Source: Fen-1359 sp963710355 (lineage in GTDB: Bacteria; Planctomycetota; Phycisphaerae; Sedimentisphaerales; Anaerobacaceae). Taken from it: a stretch of 64,000 bases of DNA. Under the pieces are notes generated by a model that saw nothing but the letters and a program-made list of their open reading frames with translations, was not told where the DNA came from and ran no database searches. A program made the translations under genes and the position numbers. Of the stretch, positions 24,227 to 34,910 are shown piece by piece (positions within the stretch are counted from its first letter, which is position 1; every line of letters begins with the position of its first letter). Location of the stretch: NCBI GenBank assembly GCA_963710355.1, contig CAVPZU010000003.1:62001-126000 (forward strand), written 5' to 3'.

Positions 24227-27200
24227 TTACGGCCACAGAACAGGCCCCACCATCCAGTTTTTGGCAAACAGAGCGAGGTCCTTGAAGTTAATCACGTTGT
24301 CCACCTTCATATCTATAGGCGTACCCATTAGTATCGTCAAATCCTTTGGAGAAATGGCGACACTATATACCTGAAGCTTCGCCAGTGCACCAGAGAAGAA
24401 AAGAGCCGTATTAGGAGTAATCACTCTATTAGGATCAGAAGGAGGAGCAGTCGAGTTTCCATCATAACCACAGCCGATGGTCATATTACAATCCGGCCAG
24501 ATGTTAAGCGTCATGACCTTTGTGGCATTTACAACTCCATCAACCATAAGCGTCTGAACACCATTGGGACCACCTGGATATGTGACGCCAATGGTATGCC
24601 ACGTAGCGGCAGCCGGTACTCCGCCGGCAAAGCCCATATCATAATTAGGATCATTAGCCCCTACCGCTCCATGTCCTACCGCTCCGTACGTAGTCGCAGT
24701 GCCGTAGCCGACATCAGCAAATCTCCCCTCTACTGTGCCGCCACGTTTGGCCCAGGTAAATACCCGTTCGGCAAGCCCGATATCGGGGTTCCAGACCTTG
24801 TAAATAACCGTGAATGGATTGGTGCCCGTTATCGAGGCCGGAGCTTTGATGTTGGCCTTCATAACGTCATTACCGTCGAAGACCACTGCCTTTACGCCTC
24901 CTACCATTTGCACCGTCGGTCTATATCCCGTTTGGGGATGAATCACGCTGGTGTTGAAGTCCTTGAATGAACCGCCGGCAGAGCCGGTATTCGACCAGTT
25001 AGTCAGACTCGGAGGACTTAAAGTAAGACCGGAGGCATCAAGGTTGATTACCGGCGTCGGAGTAGGCATCTGGCCCAGCCAGATTTGGCTCATCCTCTGG
25101 AGGTCATTGGCATCGACCTTGCAGTCGCCGTTGAAGTCGCCGGTAACAGTTCCCGGTATGCAGACACTGACCGGATAAAGCCGAATATCGTCAAAGAAGA
25201 TTGCACCTTTGCCGCCTGTAACCGGAGAAGCCTTGTTGCCAATGCCAATATAAATCCTGGCGATATTGGTCAGGTCCAGGCTGGCATTCTGTGCCTTAAA
25301 AGAGCCACTGCCGATGCTGAGCGAAATGTACCAGTCGTGCCAACCTAACATCTGTATGTAAGTTTGGTCAGGATTGGTAACGGTAGCAACCCTGTTACTT
25401 CCATCCATGAGAGTAACATACAGCTTGTCGGCAGAAACGATGGTATTGTTCGGGTCGCCGTAGTAAGACAGTTTCAGCAGCCTATAGCCGCTCCAGTCTC
25501 TCAACATACCCAGGCTGTTCTGGTCATCTGGGTTGAATGGCGGGTTGGGGGCACTGAGACGTGCAGCGTCATCAACCGCAGCGGATGCCTCCGAATACTT
25601 AGGAGCAGTGTAGTTCCAATAGTCATAGCTCTGACCACCTCCTGTATCTATAGGCAATCGCAGGTCCTTTACCCAATTGATGGTGCCGTCGTTATCATAG
25701 TAGAATTTCATAGATTTTGTACCACCCTGTGCAATATTGCTCTTATTGGTAGTACCATCGCAGGGATACTGTGTTGAGCTGAACATAAGAGCCGGATGTT
25801 GCCGTAGTGATAGGATTAGGGTAAGACCATTCCATATTCCAGAGCCCGTCTATCCAGGTTCTCCGCAGCGGACCAATGGTTGCGGGGAGAATCGGGTCAG
25901 CGAAGTTTTCGAGGTCCCTAGTACCTGTCGTGGTATAAAGCTCGAAGTTATCGACGACCTCGTATATCGGAACTGTAAATCTCCAGATATCACCTTTCCA
26001 AGGAGAAGTCGAGCACGCGTCATTAACCTCATCTACCCGCCAGTAGTAAGTTTTGGAGCGCGGAAGCAGCCCAGGAGTATAGCTCGGGTTACTGAGGGTA
26101 TGGGGGCCGGCAGCAATTTTGCGTTCGTTGACATCGTTGAAATCGTTGCTGAAGTATAGCTTGTGCCCATTCGTAGCGGCAGCATATATTCCCGGCGTCC
26201 ACGTAAGAGTAGGTGTCGCGCTTGCCTCTATGTCCTTATTAAATGGGCTTGGAGACCCGGCCATTGTGAGTAGTGGTCGTGTGAATCTACCTACTGGGAT
26301 AATCTGCTTTGGCAGGGATGGCAGACATTGCCAGCTCAATTTTGCCACAGCGGTTGAGGAAGTATCCTGGTACTCCATCACAAGTAATGCGTCCCCGGCA
26401 GGAAGGAAGATACTACCACTATCTTCTACAATTGTATCGTTTCCAGGCCAGTCATTGACAAGCTGTTCTCCATTTACCCACAATCGGACGCTATCGGAAG
26501 GTGGCCTTACACTTCTTAGTATAAAGAAGGTATAGGTCCCTGCAGATGGCACATTTAGGTCAGCAGTCCACCTTACCGAGAAGTTATCAACAGGCAAACG
26601 CGGGTCTGGAGCGTCCTGACCCCAGTCGAAGTCTATGTTTAAATCTGTCCGGACGAGCAGCGGGTTGCCTGACAAATCTGGGTTGTCGAAGTACTCGCCC
26701 CTTAAACCTGTAAGGGCACTGGCAGTGTCGAAGCTCCAGACAGGGCCTGCGTAGTCCGGCGGGCCTATCTCATCGACTCTCCAGTAATACTTTGTTTTAC
26801 CGTTAAGACCGCCTGGGGCGTACGTGGTTGTGGCTTGTGCGCCTGACACGAGCGGCAGACTGGCTGGATTAGTGCCTAAATACACATTATGTGCAGTCGC
26901 ATAAAAACCCGGACCCCAGCTAAGGTTTGCATCGACAAGTACCACTGGAGCGCCATTACAAGGGTCAGGGTCGTTCGCCGTTGCGGGCGCGGTCGTAAAG
27001 CGCCAGTCGTAACCTGGCCACCTGATGGCGTTGTTTACCTCATCGACTTTCCAGTAATACGTTGTTCCAGGACTCAACACGCCCGGGGGGTCATACGAGG
27101 TGCCGACCTGGCCGGGACTAACCTTAGGCGGCGGGTAGGTTGTGCCGAAATACACATCGTGTGTTTTTGCCCCTCCTCCTGCCGTCCACTGCAATATTGT

Positions 27201-28013
27201 ATCGAGAACACCTGTGGCATTATTAACCGGGATAGGATTGGTGGCCGTAAGAGCGCCCATAAATTTAACCGTCCCCATAAGAGTCGGAGTGCTCCAGACA
27301 GCTTCGTTGCTTGAGTACCAGGCCCATTGGGAGAGGCGGCCGGAGCCCGCTACTTCGGAATTGTTAACATGAAAATCCAAACCCATTAAATCACCTATCG
27401 TCGGCGGACCTACATCCGGCGTGTAATACATTGATGTCCACGGAAATTTCATTTCGACGGTATATCCATTAGGGTCTTGTCCTTTCGGGTGGTTCTTCAC
27501 GAACCATTGCACGCCGGGCATGCTTCTGGTGCTATGAAAATACTCCTCCCCCGTTGCTATTGAGTGATTGATGAGGTACGGCGAGGGCCAGGCAAAACGA
27601 TATTGGTAGCTATCGATACCTATGGGTGGGTAAGACGTAGCTCGGTCGTGATTGCAGATATCTATCATAACCTCTACTGAATCATCATTCCACAACTCCG
27701 GAGCAGCGCCAACCAACGCTGCATCGTTAACATCCACGAATACGTAAAAATTTTGTGAATCCCACATTGCCCACCAGCTACTGGTCCGGGCCGCCACGCA
27801 GGGGTCCCCAGGTGCGGTTCCGTTGTCCAGTTTTGTGATGAGGTATCTGCCTCCCGACCATAAATTAGCATCTCTAACACCATCGATAACAGGGGCTTGT
27901 CCGGTTGCCGGAATCAGAATTGGGTTGTTCATGTCGCCGGGAGCGGCAGCGGCGTAACCAGCCAGACCCAGCACCAGAACAAAAGAAATTAAATAAATCA
28001 ATTTTCTACACAT
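24227..28013 (-). CDS. Large secreted multidomain protein (CBM9-like, PA14, LamG-like, dockerin-like), one frameshift
   Basis: About 1,260 residues once joined across a single-base shift near 25,760. Signal peptide 1-23 (MCRKLIYLISFVLVLGLAGYAAA). Order of parts: CBM9-like sugar-binding domain (PVIDGVRDANLWSGGRYLIT, near 35-250); Ig/FN3-like repeats with TTYYWKVDEVNN and KYYWRVDEI (260-430); PA14 domain (GLRGEYFDNPDLSGNPLL, 438-580); another FN3-like unit; then in the second frame a beta-sandwich, a dockerin-like loop GDFNGDCKVDANDLQRM, a LamG-like domain (WHTIGVTYPGGPNG; FSGALAKLQVYS) and a final dockerin-like VDNVINFKDLALFAKNW. Probably binds or degrades polysaccharide outside the cell; no catalytic domain is recognised. 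Terminator follows. Confidence 0.85.
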
Positions 28014-28786
28014 ACATAATACCTCCTTTGAAAATCAGACCTCAATTATTTATTATTTACTCTCCATTTACTCTCTGGCTACACGCCAAAACACCTTGCT
28101 GTTTTCAACAGCCGCCAATAAAGCTAAAAACTTATAATTTGCCTGTCTCAAACAGCCTACAACAAAAAATGACCGCTAATAATCTCCCTCCTCTAAACCC
28201 CCGTTAGAAATTTCCCCTTTTTGACGCTGTTTATCACAGGGGGGCATTTTTGCCCATTCTCGAACTTCTAACGAGGCTTGCCAAGAACAACCTTTTCACA
28301 ACCCGCCTTAAGCTCCTTTCCTTCATTCAAAGCCCAAAAATGTAAAAACTAACCTGCGAAGCACAGATTTATCACTAAAACCCTGTGCCCCGCACAACAA
28401 CCCATCCTCCAATGAGAAACTGCGAAACTACACGTATTATAGTCCGATAATTCACAGGTTTCACCAGTTTCATTTATACCTGATTAGCCACACCCTTGTC
28501 AAGAAAAAACCTCGAGAAAAACTCCAAAAAGTATAGGTTGTAAAAAGGGTAATATCGAGAACCGGAAGTTTCTTGAACGCAGAACCTTAAAAATGACTTA
28601 ATACACATCACTTAGCCCTGGTTTTTGTGTACTATCTCACTTGCCGTCAGGCAAGCCGTAAGGACATATCGGCGTTTCTGATATAAGAACTTCTAACAGA
28701 ATGATTTAAAACCGCGGATTTGACCGATTTTTTTAAGAATATTTGTTTCTATCCGTGTAATCTGTGGTTTCATTTTGTTAGAGTCT
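28014..28786. other. Long gene-free leader region upstream of the large secreted protein
   Basis: About 770 bp without a credible gene. The part nearest the gene resembles the region upstream of 30724 (CTACRCRCCAARACA... and TCTCAAACARCCT words), so long 5' leaders may be shared by these secreted-protein genes. TCCGTGTAATCTGTGGTTT at 28753 belongs to a dispersed repeat also seen at 41873-41945. Confidence 0.4.
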
Positions 28787-28889
28787 TGCTCTGTTGAAAA
28801 GATGCCGATTTATCTGTCATACCCGCCCCTGCTCCCGCAGGGGTGACAACCTCTCGCAGGAATGACAAACCTAAGTTTTCAACAGAGCA
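28787..28889. mobile_element. MITE-like element, 103 bp, with 9-bp target duplication
   Basis: Terminal inverted repeats TGCTCTGTTGAAAA at the left and TTTTCAACAGAGCA at the right, non-coding interior with GTCATACCCGCCCCTG...GGGGTGACAA inverted pairs. Flanked on both sides by TTAGAGTCT (28778-28786 and 28890-28898). A second copy lies at 31317-31426. Confidence 0.7.
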
Positions 28890-28922
28890 TTAGAGTCTCT
28901 AAATACAAGCCTTCTTTTTATT

Positions 28923-28963
28923 ATATATCCCCCCTGGCCAAAAGACGGCCAAGGGGGATATAT
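28923..28963. terminator. Palindromic hairpin between PEP-CTERM genes
   Basis: ATATATCCCCCCTGGCC, loop AAAAGAC, GGCCAAGGGGGATATAT, followed by Ts on the plus strand. Near-identical to 29896-29936. Lies downstream of the minus-strand gene at 29025, where it may end or stabilise the mRNA; the T-run is on the opposite strand, so terminator function is uncertain. Confidence 0.45.
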
Positions 28964-29024
28964 TTTTTACACATCTACCCTTTTACCTATATGGTAGACG
29001 GTTTCAAGATTCTCCTGTTGTGTC

Positions 29025-29858
29025 TTACGATTTCCGACGTTTAAGCAACGCCAGAGAACCAAGACCCAAAAGCACCATTGTTGCCGGCTCAGGAATGCTA
29101 AGGTTCTCACCCTGTGTTAGATAAATATCATCCAGTTTTATCGTCAGGTTGAGAGTTGGGGTACCCGCGGCACCTTGAACCAGACCATCAAAGAACGACA
29201 AAGGGTTCGCGCTTGCATTACGATATAGCGCGCCTGCGATGATCTGATTAGCCAAGGTGGCACCAGTACCATCCTCCAGCTTCATGTAAACATCAAAGTT
29301 ACCTTTGTTACCTACACCTCCATTTGGATGAATGACGGCCCAAACGTCGTACCATTTATTGGCAGTATACGCCGTTCCGGTATTAAAGCCTCCGCCATTA
29401 CGAACGTAAAACGCTCCGCTGCGACAGGCCAACTGAAGTTGAAAATCGTTAAAGTTGGCAGCGCCGGGTGTAACCGCAGTCGTTAATCCAAAGCTGTTGT
29501 TGGCATTCGCCGGGTCAGCATTGAAACGTAAAAACAGAGTCGCGGTGTCGGCTATAGTAACTGGCGTGGGAAGAGCCCGTGAGACGCCGTAGGTCTCATC
29601 CGCTGGGAGTGCCAGAGGCACCCCGTAAGAGAGGTACTTACTCCCGTTACCGCTATCCGCGATTGCCGATACGGAGGGAAGCCCTGGTGGTACTGTTTTT
29701 GACATACTCACTAGCCACGGGGGAGTAGCAATCGTCTCAATCAGACCGGTCGAATACGATTGAAAGTTATCCACCAGCGTCACCGCCAGTGTATTCGCCG
29801 GCATAAGCAGCATTGCAACAAAAATAAAACAAATTAAATACGAAAGTTTTCTCACCAT
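29025..29858 (-). CDS. PEP-CTERM secreted protein, LamG/concanavalin-like
   Basis: 277 residues. Signal peptide 1-25 (MVRKLSYLICFIFVAMLLMPA). The body has beta-sandwich character (TLVDNFQSYSTGLIETIA; ATLFLRFNADPANANNSFGL; FDVYMKLEDGTGATLAN). The C-terminus is a PEP-CTERM signal, IPEPATMVLLGLGSLALLKRR, recognised by exosortase and removed on export to the envelope or matrix. The second of two adjacent ATGs (29858) is preferred: AGGAGG lies 6 nt upstream and the neighbour gene at 30724 starts the same way. No exosortase gene is in the window. Confidence 0.88.
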   Translation of the reverse strand: MVRKLSYLICFIFVAMLLMPANTLAVTLVDNFQSYSTGLIETIATPPWLVSMSKTVPPGLPSVSAIADSGNGSKYLSYGVPLALPADETYGVSRALPTPVTIADTATLFLRFNADPANANNSFGLTTAVTPGAANFNDFQLQLACRSGAFYVRNGGGFNTGTAYTANKWYDVWAVIHPNGGVGNKGNFDVYMKLEDGTGATLANQIIAGALYRNASANPLSFFDGLVQGAAGTPTLNLTIKLDDIYLTQGENLSIPEPATMVLLGLGSLALLKRRKS

Positions 29859-29895
29859 CATAATCCTCCTAATTCAACTTTTTACTTCTTTTATC

Positions 29896-29936
29896 ATATA
29901 TCCCCCTTGGCCAAAAAACGGCCAAGGGGGATATAT
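29896..29936. terminator. Palindromic hairpin, second copy
   Basis: ATATATCCCCCTTGGCC, loop AAAAAAC, GGCCAAGGGGGATATAT. Copy of 28923-28963; lies downstream of the gene at 29996 and upstream of the gene ending at 29025. Confidence 0.45.
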
Positions 29937-29995
29937 TTTTTACACATCTACTCTTTTACATACAGTAGACGGTTTCAAGATTCTCATGTTGTGTC

Positions 29996-30724
29996 TTACG
30001 ATTTCCGACGTTTGAGCAACGCCAGAGAACCAAGACCCAAAAGCACCATTGTTGCCGGCTCAGGAACGGCGGGGCCAGTTCCAACAACGTCATCAACCAT
30101 CATGATGCCTGGGGTACCGTTATCGGCAACTTCAAATTTCATATACTTGGTACCAACAGGAGTTATACACGAAATGTAAAGACGTGCCCAGTTGTCCCCT
30201 GGTACCGGCGTAAGTGAGTATGCGAGCACCTTGTCTGCGGTGTAACCGCTCTCGTAGTTGGGCAAACCGGTTATTGCGTTCAAATTAACCCGGCCGATAG
30301 TTGGGGGGTTCTGCTGCTGCTCACTGGGAACACCATTAAAGAAACACAGGTCGATGCCGGTTTCGGTGGTGTTCAAAGCAGCATTAAGACCCGAAACGTT
30401 GACATAAGCTGCCATTGTAACATTTGTTCCCCCGGTCATAAGGACACCTTTGAAAGCGCCGCCACCGCCGCCCCAGCCCCATGAAACGACTGTGCCGAAG
30501 TTAGCGCCGAAATCATCTGAGAATGCTGCACCACCGGTTACGGTAGCGGAACCATCACCCCAAGTCCACACTCCAGTGTCACCATTCAGTTGTGTCCACT
30601 GGTTAAAACTACCACCATTTTGCTCAAAACTTGCGTTTCGAACAAGGTTTACGGCTTGTGCTGTTCCAACAAAAGCAAGTGCCGTCACCAAAACAAAACT
30701 CAAATACAAAAGTTTTCTCACCAT
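29996..30724 (-). CDS. PEP-CTERM secreted protein
   Basis: 242 residues. Signal peptide 1-24 (MVRKLLYLSFVLVTALAFVGTAQA), then a carbohydrate-binding-like beta-sandwich: NLVRNASFEQNGGSFNQW, VTMAAYVNVSGLN, NWARLYISCITPVGTKYMKFE and IMMVDDVVG, a pattern seen in CBM4/9-type modules. C-terminal PEPATMVLLGLGSLALLKRR is identical to that of the gene at 29025. AGGAGG lies 6 nt before the ATG. Probably extracellular or matrix-associated. Confidence 0.88.
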   Translation of the reverse strand: MVRKLLYLSFVLVTALAFVGTAQAVNLVRNASFEQNGGSFNQWTQLNGDTGVWTWGDGSATVTGGAAFSDDFGANFGTVVSWGWGGGGGAFKGVLMTGGTNVTMAAYVNVSGLNAALNTTETGIDLCFFNGVPSEQQQNPPTIGRVNLNAITGLPNYESGYTADKVLAYSLTPVPGDNWARLYISCITPVGTKYMKFEVADNGTPGIMMVDDVVGTGPAVPEPATMVLLGLGSLALLKRRKS

Positions 30725-31316
30725 TATAATCCTCCTTATTCAACTTTTTACTTCTACACTCTCCTCCATTCCACAAACTACTTCTGTCTTGGCTACGCAC
30801 CAAGACATCGATTGTCTTCAACAGGCAAAAATCTCTTCTGCTATGCCCGTCTCAAACAACCTCCAATAAAACAACCTTCTTGACCTTTTACCAATTCTGT
30901 GCCTGCCAGGCACAACCTTATCACTACTTAAACCCACCTCCTTCCATCCATTCAGAGCATAAAACGGGTGGCTAATTTGGAATATGACGGTTTACCTGCG
31001 AAATGAAATACTATCATTCTCACCCTGCACTTCCTATAATAACCCATTTCTCTCTACTGATAACCTGCAGAAATTACACAGGCAAGATTTGAATGCCAGC
31101 AATTTCGCACCTATCATCAGTCTCATTTATATCTTATCAGACGCCCCCTTGTCAAGAAAAATCTAAAAATTTTTCAAAAATTTACAAAAACACGCTCAAT
31201 TTCGCTAAAAAAGCATCCAAATATACCAAAACCCTATCCTCGAAGACCCAAAGGCATTGAGGAGTAAAGGAGTTTTGAGTCATGAGTTTTTAGTTTTAGG
31301 TTTTTAGTTAAAAAAA
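30725..31316. other. Gene-free region upstream of PEP-CTERM gene
   Basis: About 590 bp; near the gene it resembles the leader at 28014-28200. AT-rich, with short GTGCCTGCCAGGCAC palindrome at 30900-30914. No credible coding sequence. Confidence 0.4.
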
Positions 31317-31426
31317 TGCTCTGTAGAAAAGTAACTGATTTATTTGTCATACCTGCCCCTGCTTCCGCAGGGATGACAACCTCTCGCGGGAATGACAAAA
31401 GGCAAATAAACGATTTCTACAGAGCA
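31317..31426. mobile_element. MITE-like element, second copy (110 bp)
   Basis: Same family as 28787-28889: TGCTCTGTAGAAA at one end, TTTCTACAGAGCA at the other, and interior TGTCATACCTGCCCCTG...ATGACAACCTCTCGCGGGA. No target duplication is evident. Ends 26 bp before the M20 peptidase stop codon. Confidence 0.65.
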
Positions 31427-31452
31427 TTTTGATATTTAATTTTCCCTTCGAA

Positions 31453-32818
31453 TCACAAATTCGAGAGCAGGCTTGCGGCGGTCTTGATACCTTTGATGAA
31501 ATTATCAATCTTAAATTTCTCATTTGTGGAATGCGCGCCGTCGGAATCGAGGCCGAACCCCATCAGGATAACCGGCTTACGCAGCCTCCTTCCAGAATGT
31601 GTTGACGACAGGTATCGAGCCGCCGGAACGGATAAAGACAGGGTCAGAACCAAAACCGGCCTTTAAGGCGAGCAATCCAGCCTGTATCATTTTATCCTTC
31701 ACATCGAAAATGACAGGCTCGGCGGCAGACAGCGGGCCTGCGACCTCAACCTCGGCAAAATCGGGGCAGACCGATTTTACAAATTTGGTGACATTGTCGG
31801 CCATTTTTGCCGGATTCTGGTCGGGGACAAGGCGGATGGTGATTTTGGCGGTTGCGCGGTGCGGAATTATGGTCTTCATACCTTCGCCGGTGTATCCGCC
31901 GAACATACCGTTGACATCGAGAGCTGACCTTGCCCAGAGCCTTTCGAGGGTCGGCCTGTCAGGCTCGCCGAAGGTTCGCTTTGCGCCGGTTTCCTTCAGA
32001 AACGTTTTGTCGCTGAAGGCCAGTTTTTCAAAATTCTTTTTCTCCCAGTCCTCCAACGGCCTTATCTGGTCGTAAAAATTCTGAATTTTAATCTGGCCGT
32101 CGAGGCCGATGCACTTTGAAATGATATGAGCCAGCGCGGTATTGGCGTTTGCGACCGCACCGCCATAGACGCCGGAATGCAGGTCGGCGGCAGCGGTCCT
32201 GACCCTGATTTCCATTGCGACGATGCCCCGCAGGCCATAAGTGATTGCCGGCGTTTTCTCGTCATACATTGATGTGTCGGAAATTACGACCGCATCGCAG
32301 GCCAGTCCGCTGCAGGCGGATTCCTTTTTGATATACTCTTCGAGGGCGTTTCCGCCGCACTCTTCTTCGCCTTCAACGAGGAAAATTATATCGCAGGGAA
32401 GTTTGCCTGTGGTTTTGAGCAGGGATTCGACGGCCTTTACGTGTGCGAAGAGCTGGCCCTTGTCGTCGGTTGCGCCACGGGCGTAAATGAAGCCGTCACG
32501 AATGGTCGGCTCAAAGGGCGGCGACGACCACTTGTCAATCGGGTCAGCCGGCTGGACATCATAATGGCCGTAAATGAGCAGACTTTTGCCGGAGGTGCCT
32601 TTACCGAATGCCCGGACAATCGGATGACCCTTTGTCCCGATAAGTTTTGCGTCAAGGCCGATACTGCGGAGGTGATTTGTCAGCCATTTTGCGCAGGCGA
32701 GCAGGTCGCTTTTGTATTTCGAGTCGGCGCTTACGGACGGGATTTTCAAAAACGTCTGCAATTCGTCGAGAAACCTCGCCTTGTTTGAATCTATGAAATC
32801 AAAAATTTTGTCAGCCAT
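31453..32818 (-). CDS. M20-family dipeptidase, frameshifted near the C-terminus
   Basis: Zinc metallopeptidase of about 455 residues once joined. Catalytic motifs: LIYGHYDVQPADP (first His and Asp, near 85-95), YARGATDDKGQLFAHV (bridging Asp), VEGEEECGGNALEE (catalytic Glu pair, near 148) and VISDTSMYDEKTPAITYGLRG. Dimerisation domain in the middle (RTAAADLHSGVYGG). A one-base shift near 31,580 separates the main part, ending VVNTFWKEA, from the conserved end KPVILMGFGLDSDGAHSTNEKF, which carries the last zinc-binding His. Likely cleaves dipeptides in the cytoplasm. Confidence 0.88.
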
Positions 32819-32939
32819 AATATAACACCTTAAAATAAGTTTGTTATGCTAAGCATTTCTTCGAGCAAATTTGAGTTGATTCTAACACTATTGCAGCCCC
32901 TTTCAAGCACTGTTTTTTCACAAGCCTTTGAAAAAACAG

Positions 32940-32970
32940 AAGGGGCGTCGATAAATTATCGACGCCCCTT
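32940..32970 (-). terminator. Rho-independent terminator
   Basis: AAGGGGCGTCGATAA/TTATCGACGCCCCTT, a nearly perfect stem, followed on the minus strand by CTGTTTTTTC. About 60 bp beyond the stop of the beta-helix gene at 33029. Confidence 0.8.
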
Positions 32971-33028
32971 GAGCAGACAGCTGTTAACGTCCGTGTAACA
33001 GCTGAATATCTAATCTTTTTAACCAACC

Positions 33029-34735
33029 TTATGTGCCAACCAGCCAATTATTTGCCAGGATTGCCAGGTCTAAAAAGTCAACCTTGCAATCTCCGTTGAG
33101 GTCGCCGGCTGGACATGGGCTGTCAACAGAACTTATAATTGGAACAAGCAGCCAGGGACAATAGGAAACATTTTCGCTGACCGCGCTGCCAAGACCATCA
33201 GCATTTAGTATCACAGAAACATCGTAGCACGTCTTGCCGTCGGTCTCCATCGTTCCGCAGGGGTCTTTCGGACCGCTCATATCGCCCCACCAGTTTTTCT
33301 CGGCATTGACGGTCTTTGTATTTGAGGTAGTGTCTATGCCAGCCTCATCGTTACCACTGAGATTGTTGTAGCGGGCTTCAACAACCGAGGTGTCGTTTCC
33401 ATCGTACCCGACACCAATTCCATAAGTGTTGCCGGTTAAAGTATTTCCAAGCAATGTTCCCTGTGTGCCATCGCCATAGTAAGTGCTGATTAGAACAGCC
33501 GCTGATTCCGAGCCGTCCACAGAGGCGACACCCTTACAGTTGGTAATTTTACCGTCCTTAATTTCAGCAACAGCGCCGCCACCCAGCTCTACACCGTAAT
33601 CAAGCCAGTCGCCGACTCCCTTGCCTGTGTAGGTGTTGCCACAAATCTCTGCACCAACACCAGAACCGAAAGCAAACACTCCAATTCTGCGGATGTTGCT
33701 AAACATACAGTCGCGTACAACATTGCCGGCATTAGCATACAGGCAAATTCCACGGCCATAATACGACTCAGCCGACCAAGATATGTTTTTAATTTCACAA
33801 GCATTCACATCTGCTGTGCCGTATGACAAAATAGCAATGCAAATCTGCTTTTCATCTCCGTCCAGAGTCACTTTAGACAGGGTAAGCGAGTTGCCATCAG
33901 TTACCAGAAACCAGCCCCTGTTAGTACCGCTGCCCGTGTCACCCGTGTTCTCGTTCTTCTTTATAACTGTGTTTCCTATGCCCGCTCCAGTTATAGTCAA
34001 GTTTTTGTCAATGACTATTTGGCCGATTTCTACGTATGTTCCCGCTGCAACAACAATCGTGCCACCAGGAGCAACGGCATTGATGCCTTGCTGGATGACG
34101 GCAAAGGCGTCGTAACCCCAAGTGTGGCCATCATTGGAACATCCTTCGCAGTAGTCATCGTCAACCCAAACCTCGGTTGGTGGCGGCTCGGGAACGACGG
34201 TCGCCACGACATAAGGGTAATACTTAAACTCAACTGATGGGTCATACGGGGCCGAGGCGAAATAGGGACCAGATCCATGGCTGCCTACCTGCCCCGAATA
34301 GCTTGCCCAGTCCATAGTGCCCACAACCCATGGATTTGCGGGCGTGTACCACCACAAAATGGCGGAGCTGTTAACGCCGCTCACCCCGGTCGAGCCTGAC
34401 AAGCGGAGGAACCCTTCAGGCGCAGCCGAAGGCAGATAGATTTCTGTTGGGGTGACGACGACGTAATAAGGGGCGGTGATCGTGGCCGAGGCGACGGTGT
34501 AGGAGGAGGTCGCCCCCGTGATAGTGAATGAGGCGGAGGCGGAATCGATGACACCCGTCATCGGATCGGCGGTGATTGTGCCCGACACATGGTCCGTAAG
34601 ATGCGTCATTATATCGAGTTGCCAGGCTGGGTAGTCGACTATGGAGTAAGTTTTCATTGCCGCCTGCGTCACGCCGCTAACAGCCAACATCATTATTACT
34701 ACTGCACAAATTGTAATTAACTTTTTCATCACCAT
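33029..34735 (-). CDS. Secreted right-handed beta-helix protein with dockerin-like tail
   Basis: 568 residues from ATG 34735, chosen for GGAGG just upstream and because the signal peptide then begins properly (MVMKKLITICAVVIMMLAVSG). Residues 25-190 form a beta-rich domain of unknown family; VVPEPPPTEVWVDDDYCEGC links to a right-handed beta-helix (WGYDAFAVIQQGINAVAPGGTIVVA..., repeated NxI/NxV turns) like those of polysaccharide lyases and surface adhesins. The end has CPAGDLNGDCKVDFLDLAIL, a single dockerin-type calcium loop, identical to the next gene. Own terminator. Confidence 0.85.
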   Translation of the reverse strand: MVMKKLITICAVVIMMLAVSGVTQAAMKTYSIVDYPAWQLDIMTHLTDHVSGTITADPMTGVIDSASASFTITGATSSYTVASATITAPYYVVVTPTEIYLPSAAPEGFLRLSGSTGVSGVNSSAILWWYTPANPWVVGTMDWASYSGQVGSHGSGPYFASAPYDPSVEFKYYPYVVATVVPEPPPTEVWVDDDYCEGCSNDGHTWGYDAFAVIQQGINAVAPGGTIVVAAGTYVEIGQIVIDKNLTITGAGIGNTVIKKNENTGDTGSGTNRGWFLVTDGNSLTLSKVTLDGDEKQICIAILSYGTADVNACEIKNISWSAESYYGRGICLYANAGNVVRDCMFSNIRRIGVFAFGSGVGAEICGNTYTGKGVGDWLDYGVELGGGAVAEIKDGKITNCKGVASVDGSESAAVLISTYYGDGTQGTLLGNTLTGNTYGIGVGYDGNDTSVVEARYNNLSGNDEAGIDTTSNTKTVNAEKNWWGDMSGPKDPCGTMETDGKTCYDVSVILNADGLGSAVSENVSYCPWLLVPIISSVDSPCPAGDLNGDCKVDFLDLAILANNWLVGT

Positions 34736-34818
34736 TTTCCTCCAAAATTTACTTTTCAGTTTGCCTGTTGTGGACAACCCACAACAATAGCAACATTAAA
34801 CTTTTCAAAAACTTTTAT

Positions 34819-34851
34819 GGGGGTGCCGATGATAATTTATCGACGCCCCTT
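34819..34851 (-). terminator. Imperfect terminator, related to 32940-32970
   Basis: GGGGGTGCCGATGATAA/TTTATCGACGCCCCT, the same hairpin with mismatches, followed on the minus strand by CATAAAAGTTTTTG. Downstream of the cohesin-dockerin gene. Confidence 0.6.
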
Positions 34852-34910
34852 GAGCAGACAGTTGTTAATTATTCCTTTAACAGATGAATGTTTAATCTTC
34901 TAAACTAACC

